This document shows, piece after piece, positions 1-11,800 of a stretch of DNA of 64,000 nucleotides. The translations under genes and the position numbers were made by a program. The notes under the pieces were generated by a model that ran no database searches, had not been told where the DNA came from, and worked only from the letters and a program-made list of their open reading frames with translations. The DNA is taken from positions 3,618,501 through 3,682,500 of the forward strand of contig NC_062250.1 of the NCBI RefSeq assembly GCF_905475465.1, written 5' to 3'. Each line of letters begins with the position of its first letter. Positions within the stretch are counted from its first letter, which is position 1. The DNA comes from Pieris napi. Lineage: Eukaryota; Arthropoda; Insecta; Lepidoptera; Pieridae.

Positions 1-983
1 ACGTTATTAGGAATTCTTTTTAGCATAAAATCAACGTCAATAACAAAAAATTCATATACATTTCCCCTTTTAATCTAGCTAGGATTGAGTACAATTAGAG
101 AAGCAAATGAAGCGATAACATACTTGTCTTTTCACCGAACCGTCAAATATATCAAGAGCTCTTTAAATAGGAAGACGTTGGTATACCTTTTCATTTTATT
201 TGCCATGTCTAAGATTGAGGGATCAATTTATATCGGTCTTGTAGTTGTGCGATCTATGAGGGGCCTCGTTATGCTGGTTCAATGCATCTGTATAAATTCA
301 TACAGGCAACGGGCGCCTTCCGTCCCGACGCTGGTTGTTATGTCAAGGAAATGGACTGCTGTGTAGAGCGGAACCGTCAAAAGTGAAGAATCAGTGTTCA
401 CGGTTAACATTGTTTTTATTCCACGAGCAAACTGTATTGATGCATTGCACGATAGTCTTTTGTTCGGTGTGTTTTAACATCCGTACGGTGGTTTTATTTT
501 TTCATACAGTTTGGAATTCTATTTTTAAATTGAATTTTGGAAAGAGAATCGTCTAGCTTTCAGTCAGTCCAATAGACGACTGGTAATGGATTGCTCCGTT
601 TATACGAGTAAAATAAAGTAAGATTTTTTGTTATATTGCTTTTCGTGACACACGTCGGACCGTATTGTATTGTCAAATTAACACTGGACGCCCCGAGAAA
701 ACACAGTCGAATGAAATCGTCTCTTACGAACGCTGCCTTAAGGAGAGAGTTTTAGGGCATTGACATTATATGTGTACTTTATGGAATATATAAAAACAAG
801 GCGGCGTCTCTTAACTTAAAAAATACTGCACAGAATTTATTGCAGTTTTCACCAATATCTAGACTGATTCATGAGGAAGGTATATAATTGTTCAAGTTTT
901 ACGAGTCACGGGTGCTTGCTCGAAGCCGGGATATCTCGCTAGTATGTGATAGGTTTACTATGATTATTAATCTATACGCTTTA

Positions 984-1225
984 GTCAAGTCAAGTCAAAA
1001 TCATTTATTCATATGATATAGGTAACACAATGTACACTTATGAACGTCAAAAAAATATATACGTCAAATATACATTTACTGCCAGTTCTCAAATCAAGGC
1101 CGTAGAACGGAATAGAAGAACTGGCAATAAACTCTCCGCCACTCTTTTTAATCGCCGAGTTTTTTGTTTTACACATTTGTAAGGAGCAGCATCCATTACA
1201 CCATGTTCCACATGACATTTTAAGT
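984..1225 (-). mobile_element. LINE 3'-end remnant, family L2 (TTTGAC-tailed)
   Basis: Read on the minus strand, it has the block GCCAGTTCTTC ... TTGAGAACTGGC, then TTGACGTTCATAAGTGTACA and a repeating TTGACT tail. The same blocks recur at 1927-2110, 3480-3715, 3738-3805 and 12965-13012, so this is a dispersed LINE 3' end. Confidence 0.6.
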
Positions 1226-1926
1226 AATAAATAATAATAAAATAAATTAAAATCAAAGATTTGTCCTCTATCAGAAGGAGGCATGGTGAAAAGCTAACTC
1301 AGAACTGATAGCATTGATTACTGATTGTAAAACGAATGCAGATACACCCCAAAGATCTTTCTATTTCACTACCCCCTACCCCCTTATACCCTACTCCTAT
1401 AAACTTACAAAACCAAACTAATATAGGAATTATCAGCTCAACAAAGCCGCGACTTGCATAAATATAAAGTATCCATACATGTTCGAATGGAAACTCATTT
1501 CCGATAGTGCGAGCTACCTTATTGATAACGTTAGTTTTAATTGTTCAATGAAATTTGATAACAGACATTCCGCTCATACTAAATGTGGCAAATGTTTCAT
1601 ATGCGATATTGGTGTAATATTTTACATTTCAATGCGATACAGTTGTATAATGTTTAAGTGATTGATATTTTTGATTACCTCCAGCCCGTTTAATCGTCTA
1701 CTGGCTTTTGGTAATCCAATTTATTGCGTCCAATCAACGATATAAAGCCACTGGCTACATGTATGTAGTCGAAACTAAGATAAGCTGGTAGGACGTTTTT
1801 CTCCACTGGAACAAAGAATCTACCGGTTCTCAATCACACGACCATGGCCGAAATATAAATTTTAATTATAGTTTTTCTGTTGTATCTGTATATTTGTGAA
1901 CGACTTGTGTTTGTTGACGGACTTAT

Positions 1927-2110
1927 CAAAGTCAAAGTCAAATCATTTATTTCAATTAGACCATCTAAAATGGCACTTTTGAACGTCAAAAAAAAAAATA
2001 TAAAGAAGATTCCAGTTGCCCCTTCCAAAAGGTAGTTTCGTGTGGAGAAGAATGTGCAAGAAACTCCACACTTACTCTTTTAATATCCAACTTCTTCTTA
2101 CAAAAAGTCG
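1927..2110 (-). mobile_element. LINE 3'-end remnant, family L2
   Basis: Shares the GACTTTGACTTTGA-type tail and the TTGACGTTCA block with the copies at 984 and 3480. The inner part is diverged. Confidence 0.5.
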
Positions 2111-2799
2111 CGTGATTGCCGTGGTGCTGTCGTGTGCCGCGATATATCAAGCTACACGACTGCGAGGAAGTTGCATGGATGATTGATCTTAGCGCAGCGA
2201 CTTGGGGGGGTGATTGTCATTAGTCAGCAGCATCAGTAGTTCAAAACGCGTTGACACGCGACATGTTGCGTTATTACGACCAATCACAAACGAGCGCAAC
2301 GTTTTATCTTTCTTCTTTTGTTTTACATTCTCACCTCTCTTGGTTCGTTAATTCTGTTATTCTATATTTATGTCTTTTGTCTTACTTATTAATGTCAATA
2401 AATGTGTCATTTTTGACAGTAAGAATACAATATTATAAAATTATGAGAAAAATATACGTTAACTGCTAAATCTTTCTTGGTTTAATGTATTTAATTAAAT
2501 TACCGTTTGAGGGTGATGTAATCTTTTATGATAACAGGAGTACTTAGTTGTGAATTAAGAGTTAACAAGAGGTTAGGATATTTAACCTAAAATGAAAAAA
2601 AACATAGATTAATCACAACCTAAAAATATTAGTAGGTATATGCTTGGCGTTATTATAGTAAAAACATTTTCAAACAATAAGATGAGAGTACCAATAAAAT
2701 ACGATTGGGTGTTTAGAAATTTAATCAATACACTTATTATAAAACGGTGGATAATTAAAATGCGATAAGTCACGTCTAAATATAATCTTAGCCTATATT

Positions 2800-2805
2800 T
2801 TTATT
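2800..2805 (-). terminator. Candidate poly(A) signal AATAAA for Tsp2A
   Basis: AATAAA reads on the minus strand only eight bases after the Tsp2A stop codon. It is the nearest canonical signal, but the 3' UTR would then be very short. Other AT-rich signals further downstream are equally possible. Confidence 0.3.
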
Positions 2806-2813
2806 AAATTTAA

Positions 2814-2894
2814 TTAATTTTTATAAGCTATCGCTTCTTCCTCCTCTTTCTTCACTGCTTGAATAAGGACGAGAGACATCACAGAGTTAACGAT
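2814..2894 (-). CDS. Tsp2A: Tsp2A coding exon 5 (terminal)
   Basis: Encodes residues 223-248 (IVNSVMSLVLIQAVKKEEEE and AIAYKN) and the stop TAA at 2816-2814. It completes TM4 and gives the cytosolic tail, which matches the Drosophila Tsp2A tail closely. The acceptor is TTATTTCAG. Confidence 0.92.
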   Translation of the reverse strand: MVNSVMSLVLIQAVKKEEEEAIAYKN

Positions 2895-5800
2895 CTGAAA
2901 TAAATAAGTGTTAATTATCTACTATTGAAACTCATAAATCAAATTGAGGCGTTTTCTCTAGTAGACTCTTTCAATTATCAAATAAGTTTTTTCCTGCTAC
3001 AATTGTACAATTGGGTTTATATTGTTGACAGCTTCCATATTTCTTTGGCACTTATTTGTTATGTATATGTTGACGTAAAATTGTAAACACCGTTAGATTG
3101 TAATCTATCTCGCGAGATTATAAACTGTCGAAACTGTGAACCTCAGCGTACTGCTTACAATTTAACGTATTATTATTCGGTAGATTGTACTACACTAACT
3201 TAGTTATCATTCAAACTTCTTTGGTCAATTACAGATTAATTTTACTTCCAGACAATTTCATATAACTACCGAATAATAATACCTTAAATTGTAAGCAGTT
3301 CGTTGAGGTTCACAATCTTTCGACAGTTTACAATCTCGCGAGATATATTGCAATCTAACGGTGTTTACAATTTTACGGTGACATATACATGCCGTAGAGT
3401 GACCTACTACGATTAGACCAAAATATTTTTTTTTTATTAAATAATATTTTTAATAAAAAAAGGCGATAACATAGATAAGGCGTGAAACAAACAACTGCAC
3501 ATGGTTGCAGTTCCTCACAAAACAAAAAACTTGGCGATTAAAAAGAATTGCGGAGAGTTTATTGCCAGTTCTTCTCTTTAGTTCTACGCCCTTGATTTGA
3601 GAACTGGCAGTAAATGTAAAATTAATAATCAATAATTAGCATTTAATAAATATTTCTTTTTTGACGTTCATAAGTGTACATTGTATTGCCTATATGAATA
3701 AATTACATTGGAAGGTTGTAGTTTCAAGTCCCTTAATCAAACTCAAACTCAAAATAACTTTACTCATATAGCTAAACAAGTACACTTATGAACGTCAGAA
3801 ACTAAGTTAAGAAGTTAATGGTATAGACTATACATATTTTTGAAGTAAAACTTCTTTATCGGCGTTGGAAAAAAATTTACACACATTTGTCACATTTTTC
3901 GGTTACGCGCCATCTTTTTCTTGTCCCTACCACGGTTGATCCGAAGAGATTCGAAGCCATTAGTAACAAAAATATATAATAACGATAACAATGATAGTAA
4001 TACTAATAATTCTATTACAATTAATGAAATTCTGTAATAATCTTAGTACTACATAGTAGTACAGTAATAAGTTAAAATGAAATAATTGTATTTGTAGTCA
4101 TGTCTATGATAATAAAAGCCTTTTGTTAAACTTTATCCAATTTAACTTTATTTAACCAATTTCTGTAAAGTTGCATATAGTAGATCATTCTTCGAAAAAT
4201 AAGGTCATAAAGAAGTTTCACTTCTTACGTGTGTACACCTAGTACACGCACACATTTTTATTTATTTAAAAAGCATTTATATGCCTACCGGTAAAAAGCA
4301 TTGTTTTACCGAAAACCCGGATATTGACATCCGGCGGAAAACCCACGTTTAAATTGTTCTAATGGATAATGAAGATTTCTAAGACTTACACAAATCATAC
4401 AAGAGGCAAGAACAATGCCAGCTAGCCAACCGGTTCTTCCTTCCAAGTACCAAGTGAGCTCATCAACACATCCATGGAAGTAGGCATTTCCGGTCACAGA
4501 GTCACGGCACTCAGAGGGCAGAGGCTTGTTCAGGTTGAGGTAGTCCATGGGACCATCAGCACCGCAACAACCAATCTGACAAAAATAAATATTTATTTAT
4601 TTACACTTTGTTCGTTAGGGATATAAAAATTTAACAAAATTACACGTAAAGGAAAGGCAACTGGCGGCCTTATCGCTTTCGAGCGATCTCTTCCAGGCAG
4701 CCACTGTGAGAAAAGAAAAAAAAGAAAATGGATTAAATTACATGAGGTAGGCAAAAAGTGCAAAAATACATGTATTACATATACTTGTAAAGAAAAAGAA
4801 ACTAAAAAGGAACAAAAAAAACAAACTAAACTAATAAAAATTAACTATTATTCTTATTCTCTCTCACTCTTTTTTGTGAGGGTTGCTATTGTTAGCTTTT
4901 AATATTTATTTAATTAAATTCTAATTAATTCTTCTCCTTTTTATGAACCATATTCTTAAGAATCTTGCTACAATTGCGCACGTACAACTGCCCTAAATGG
5001 GAGTCGAGTCGGAGTAGAGAATAGATTATAAAAGAGATTGTAAGTTGTAACACATGCGCGCGGGCAATATTCCTTTGGTCAAGTTTGAAGTTACACAGTT
5101 TACGTAAAATCAGTGAAGTGAATTATAGTGAATCAAGTCATCGAGTGTTTAATTTGCTACCCTAAGAAACCCCTACACCCTAAATCAACTAGCCCTTACA
5201 CTATGTTATTAAACACACGAGCAGCGCAGCATAAGCGCAGAACATCATAATTTGTTTCCGCTACTTTTCTTTTTTTATAGAAAAGGGGGTAAACTGGAGA
5301 CTCACATAATGTTCAGGGACACGACCAACCACGTCACTTAACATCACCTGAAACTCACACTACTTGCCGGTCTTTTAAGATCTGTCTTTACTCTCTTCTC
5401 TTGAAGGAGCCTAATATAAATCTATCTTTTAATATTAAAACACATGTTGCGACACAATCACGGTTTTAGATTTATCTTTGCTTTCTAGAAATTCCACGCT
5501 AAAACAGAAAAATCGGTTCAGAAACTTAACGTATGTAGAGTGTATCCATTTGAAAGATAACAAAACACAATTGGCCTAGTTCAATAAATTTTAGAAAGCC
5601 TACGTCATTAGATTAGTGCACTACGAAATGACGACCCCCGGGCCTCTTTCGAAGTCAACCGTCCATTTAGCAAATATGCTCTGGGAGCTAGAACTTTTTG
5701 CTACCAGATTGGCCTCTTCATCTGATAGATTCTCTGATTGGACTAGTTCGTAGAATGAAAGCATTTGATTGCCTGCTTGCCAATCAGTTGCATTGTTCTC

Positions 5801-8800
5801 TATACGTTAGACCAATTTTTGTGTTATATTATTTTTCAGACCCTCCCACCGCGGAACTATGTAGTTCCGCGGGGTCCAGCCTTGTCGTGGCGGGAGGGCT
5901 CAGTACCGGCGGCACGGGGCGTACGCCTGAATGTGCTGCTGGAAAGCAAATGGGACCACCACGACGTTATTAGCCGCTCCCGACAGGTTCTCATTAGAAG
6001 AACCACGCGAGATGCGGCCGGGTAGAGGGCGCTTTAGCTGTCCGGGCGTTTTCGGCGCTTTGTGTTTTGTCTTGTTCGTGTCTCAATGTGCTCCCTGCTC
6101 CTCAACAGGCTGGTTTGTGGAGCGTTGTGTGCGTGCTCGTTATTTGTATTTCCCGCTTCCCTTTATCCGGCAACGGTGTGTACTTGTATTGGTGTTATTT
6201 GTATCTGTGTTTCCTCCTCCCTTGAATGGGCTGGCGGAGAGTGGTGTTTTACGTCCGTCTGTATAATGTTCTTGTGCTGCTTCGTTGCATGCGAAGCCAA
6301 GGTGGAGGACAAACGATTATTCATACTGTGCGTCCTATGCGCGGCTGACCCTTCCACGGCCTACATTGGTCTGCCGTACCCGCGCTTTTATTATTACTAC
6401 AACGTGTATCTCTATGTATACTTTGTCCGTATACAGGTCACCTGAATCCCAAGTTTTGGTTCCCGGCGATGGGATGCATGACCGGGGGGTTTAAACCCGG
6501 TCACTAGGGCACCAAAGAGGGGAGCTACCCCTCCTTAAAAATTAAAAGCACCTCAAAGCATGGAAAGTAACGGAAAAGTAAAGACTACCCCAGGAGGGTC
6601 AAATCCCTCCCATGACCAAGTGGTCATGGCATCCGGTCCGCATCGTATTCTGGGGGCGGACCACGACCATGCGATAGATCCCAAAAACTCACGACCTGGC
6701 AATAATACGGAAATAATGAACAAGCTTACGGACTGTAGCGGGCGGTTGGATGAGTGCTCAGGCGCTTTTGCAACACCTTCTACACAAGGAGAGATCGCAA
6801 TAAGGGAAAGCAATGAGATCGTCCAGCGCACTTCATGTCCATCACCGGTGCGAAGTGCAACTTGGACCTTCGCCATGGCTGACAATATGAGCTCAGACTC
6901 AACAAGCTCCATGTTAAGCATAAGCTCGACACAAAATCAACAGAGTCCTCGAGGACTAGGTGAGGCTCCTTGCACCCCAGGGGAGAAGTCGCGCTTCTGG
7001 CGACCCCGAAAGAGAACGAGACAGGATGACGAGGAGAGTAGCTGCAGCGACACCCCTATCCTTTCGCACGAACGCACGAAAGCGGGATACCAAAGAGCCC
7101 GGAGAGTAGAGAGAGAAAGTGAAGCCGAGGCGGAACTCGCGGCTCTTAACGAGAAACCCACTGAGACAGGTACGGTTGGAAACGCCAGAAGACGCATCGA
7201 AGAAAACCTGGCTGCCGTAGAAAAAGTGGCCAGGTGTTCTATGAACCTAAAAGGTACCTTTGTAGCCGCTCTTAAAAAGGCAGTTGTAGCAATCAGAACG
7301 GATGCTGATAATCTGGCCGTGCAAACGCTGTCGGATGAAACTCGAGCTCTGCAGCTAGAAAATGAACGCCTCCGTGCACAACTTAATTTACTACAAGGCG
7401 AAATGCGCGAGCTGAGGTCGATCTTGCAAGCTCCGAAGGACCACCCAGCTGTCAATGTAGACGAACTGGAGGCTCGGATCCTCCGACAGGTAGGTGAGCA
7501 TATCAATGCGCAATTTAAGGATCTCGGGTCAAGGCCCAACTTGGAGACGCCAGCCCTTCCCCTTCCGACTGAGAGTAAAAAGAGCAAAAAAGGTAAGGCG
7601 AAACCACCTTCCAAATCACCGATGTCAGCTGCAGCTTCGAAAACAAAACGGGGAAAGGCAACCGTGCAGACGCTTGCCGTTGGAAATAATGAGCAAAACC
7701 GTTTGGCAAACGCGCCGAGGATGGAAGTGTTTGAAAGAAATACACCTGTCTCCTCTCCCGCTAGTGCCATTGCATTGCCACACTCCTGGCCCTCGCTGAC
7801 CACCACCAATGAAGAAAATTGGACGATGGTTACTAAAAAAAGGCAAAAGGCGGCAAAGGCGACGCAAAAAAATGTGAGAGCTCCAAAGTCGGCAACATCG
7901 AAGGCTGAAAAGCCCCCACCCAGGACACTGCCCAAGCTAAAGGCACCTCGTACCGCTGCAATTGTGCTCACTTTGTCTAAAGACGCTGAAGCTAAGGGTG
8001 TTACCTACGCCGCTGCCCTAAAAGAAGCACGGGCTAAAATAGATCTGAAGGAGGCTGGAATTGAGGGCGTTAAGTTTCGCCGAGCGGCAACAGGAGCCAC
8101 GATAATTCAGATCCCCGGAGCCGGCAGTGGGGAAAAAGCCGATACCTTAGCCAACCGACTCAAAACAGTACTGAGTGACAGCGGAATCAAGATTACACGG
8201 CCCGTCCGATGCGCCGATGTCCGCATCTCTGGCCTGGACGACTCTATTACAGCGGATGAATTGCGCGAGGCGATTGCGGCGAAGGGAGAGTGCCCGGCTG
8301 ATCAAATAAGGATCAGCCGTATACGACAAGATAAATCGGGTCTTGGCGCAGCGTGGGCTAACTGCCCCGTAACGGCCGCCAAAAAACTCTTAGCGGGGCG
8401 TTTCTTTGTCGGATGGGTTGCGGCAAATATTAGTGTTGCAAAGCCAAGAGAGCTACGGTGTTTTCGCTGCTTACAAATCGGGCACGTAGCTAGCCGCTGC
8501 ATGTCCGATACTGATCGTAGCCAACTGTGTTTTCGCTGTGGTCAAGCCGGTCACAGGGCAGCCTCCTGCAGTGAAAAACCCAAGTGCCTACTCTGCGACG
8601 AGGCCGGTAGGAAAGCGGATCACAGGCTAGGTGGCAACAGCTGCACAGCTCCCAGTGTGAGGGTACCCAGGCGCCGCTCGTCACCTAAAAAAAAGACGCC
8701 CGCAAAGTCTCCGCGCAACAATGCGCGTATGGAGGTCATAGAAACCGCAGCAAATTAACATGGCCCTACGGTTTCTTCAGAGCAACCTAAACCACTGCGC

Positions 8801-11800
8801 TGCTGCACAAGACCTACTGTACCAGAGTCTAGCGCAGTGGAATATCAACGTTGGTATAATTTCCGAGCCCTACTCAATACCCGAAAAAGCGAACTGGGTT
8901 GGCGACCTCGACGGTCTGGCCGCAATTATCGTTACACCGGCAGATGGCTCGCCCTGCATTGGTCCAGTTCGAAAAGGCCACGGCTATGTGGCAGCAAAGT
9001 TGGGTAGCAAAATGTGTATCGCGAGTACCTACTTCTCCCCCAATCGCTCGCTGGCTGAATTTGAGGCCTTCCTAAACGAACTGGGAAGCCTGGTGCAATG
9101 GAGCCATCCGAGACATTTAGTCATCGCTGGGGATCTGAATGCAAAGTCTGTGGCCTGGGGTTCACAGGTGTCCAGCCCACGAGGAAAAGCGTTGGTGGAC
9201 TGGGCAGCAGCGCATTGTTTGGTAGTGGCTAACAGGGGCTCTGAAGCTACGTGTGTTCGAACAAACGGAGAATCTATTGTGGATGTGACTTTCACGAGCC
9301 CCCATCTTTCGTGCCGTGTTCAGGACTGGGAGGTCCTGACGGGGGTTGAGACGCTTTCGGACCACCGGTATATCCGCTTCCGCACTCTCTCTCCGTCGGC
9401 CAATCCTAGCTCGGACCCGTCAGAACTGGGCCCAAAATGGGCACTTGGGAGTCTTAACAAGGAACAGGCGGAATTGGCTACGATTGTGCAGGCCTGGTGC
9501 CCGATCCCAGCCTCCGTAGATCCAGAGGAAGAGGCAGAGTGGTTTCGTGGCGCAATGACTTGCATCGCGGATGCTGCAATGCAAAGAAGACGCCCTGGAG
9601 CTCACCGGACCAGTGTATTCTGGTGGTCGGCAGAACTCGCCCAGTTGCGGATTGCTTGTGTAGCAGCTCGTCGAGGCTACACCAGGACTCGCAGAAGGCG
9701 ACCAATTCGCATAGAAGAGGAAAAACAAGCATATAGCGTATACCGAGATGCAAAACTGGCGCTGCGAATAGGTATCGCCGAAGCAAAAAAGAAAGCATGG
9801 CAAGAACTGCTTGACACCCTGGAGCGGGATCCCTGGGGACGCCCGTATCAGATTGTCACAAACAAGCTGCGCTCGTGGGCCCCGCCACTCACGAAAAACA
9901 TGGAGCCGGAACTGCTCAGCACAGTGGTTGCGGAACTTTTTCCTGAACGCGACGCCCTGAGCTCCCCACATGAGACGACCACGGAACACAGTGTCACAGT
10001 GTCTGAAGTATCTCCTTCGGAGCTGAAGACAGCAATAACACGCATGACCACTAAAAAAACTGCACCTGGTCCCGATGGCATGCACGGACGAGTGTTAGCT
10101 CTGGCCCTCGACGCTGGTCTTGACATGCGCTTTCGAGGCCTACTCACGAAATGTCTTAGAAATGGCCTCTTTCCGTCGACATGGAAGACTGGGTTGCTAG
10201 TTCTTCTAAAAAAAGGTGGAAAACCTACAGAGTCACCATCAGCGTATCGACCTATAGTTCTCCTAGATGAAGCCGGCAAGCTCTTCGAGCGTATTATTGC
10301 CGGTCGGATTTACAATCATTTGGAAACTATAGGACCAAACATACATGAGGCTCAATTTGGCTTCCGGAAACATAGGTCAACGATCGACGCAATTGCGCGC
10401 CTGCGAAGCGTCTGCGAGGAGCAGGTGTCACGGGGCAGAGTGGTTTTCGCGGTATCGTTAGACATCGCGAACGCTTTCAATTCCTTGCCATGGGACTGTA
10501 TCGCGGACGGCCTTCGCCACCACGGCTTACCGGCCTATATAAGAAAATGTGTAGCATCGTACCTCAACGGCCGCCGTGTTATCTTCCCGAAACAAAATGG
10601 CATAGGGAGTCACCTCATCAAGTGCGGCGTCCCACAAGGCTCGGTTCTTGGCCCCCTTCTTTGGAACATAGGTTACGACAGGGTGCTGCGAGCGAAACTA
10701 GTCCCTGGAGTGTCAACTATATGCTATGCAGACGACACCCTCGTGGTTGCTATTGGAGAAGATTTTAAGGAAGCGCGCCTCCGAGCGACAGCTGGAGTAG
10801 CTCGGGTGGTTTCTGAAATCAAGAAGCTCGGCCTTGTTGTCGCCCTTCAGAAATCAGAAGCTATATGCTTCTACGGCCACAGAAAAGCTCCACCTCAAGA
10901 CGTAGACATCATCGTCGGCGGAGTAGCTATCCGGGTCGGTACTACGCTCAAATACCTTGGGCTGATTCTTGACCCACGGTGGACTTTCAGACCACACTTC
11001 GTGGCACTTGCCCCTAAGCTCACCGCCACCGCAAACATGCTCTCGCGCATAATGCCAAACCTCGGCGGGCCGAGTGGGGGCTGTCGCCTCTTATACGCAA
11101 ATGCGATCCGGGCAAAAGCACTGTACGGGTGTCCCATATGGGCCGACAAACTGACCGGGTACAATCGCACAATACTCAGGCAGTCGCAGCGAGTGGTCGC
11201 TGCCAGGGTTGCGAGGGCGTACCGCACTGTGTCTTATGACGCAGTGTGTGTTATAGCCGGTACCGCGCCATGGCATCTCGATGCGGCTGCTTTTAGCGAA
11301 GTATATTGGAGGAGGGCCGAAGCTCGGGAAAAAGGGGATAACCCCACACTGGAACAATTAAACGCGTGGCGAGCCTTAGAAGACCAGGAATTGTTAGTAG
11401 AGTGGAAAAGAGAGCTGGCGGATGCGAGTGCCGGTAAATATACTACCGAAGCCCTCAGACCTTTGCTTCAACTTTGGGTAAAGAGGCGCTGGGGTCACCT
11501 CAGCTATCGACTTGTGCAGATGCTGTCCGGACACGGATGTTTTGGTAGCTATCTGCACAAAGTAGTAGGGTGTGAGGAGTTACCAACCTGTCACCACTGT
11601 GTCGGAGACAGCCGGGACGACGCCCTGCATACACTTAGGGACTGCCCAGCATGGGAAGCGGAAAGGAGACCTTTGTTAGATGCCCTCCAGGGCGAGGACG
11701 CAATTCTGCCAAACGTAGTGAAAGCCATATTGAGCGCAGGAAATGACGGCTCGTGGAAAATCTTCTACAATTTCTGCGAGTCGGTCATGAAAGTCAAAGA

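Noticed and set aside
5827..5839. TATTATTTTTCAG as a splice acceptor
   Set aside because: It reads on the plus strand, whereas Tsp2A is on the minus strand. No plus-strand host gene is seen here.
5698..6494. Several overlapping frames in the LINE 5' region
   Set aside because: They overlap the ribozyme and 5' UTR, are mutually inconsistent, and lack any family resemblance.
6937..7971. 344-codon minus-strand frame opposite LINE ORF1
   Set aside because: Antisense shadow of the GC-rich ORF1. No domain, and ORF1 itself has clear motifs.
9420..10085. 221-codon minus-strand frame opposite LINE ORF2
   Set aside because: Antisense shadow of the endonuclease/RT ORF. No recognisable protein.
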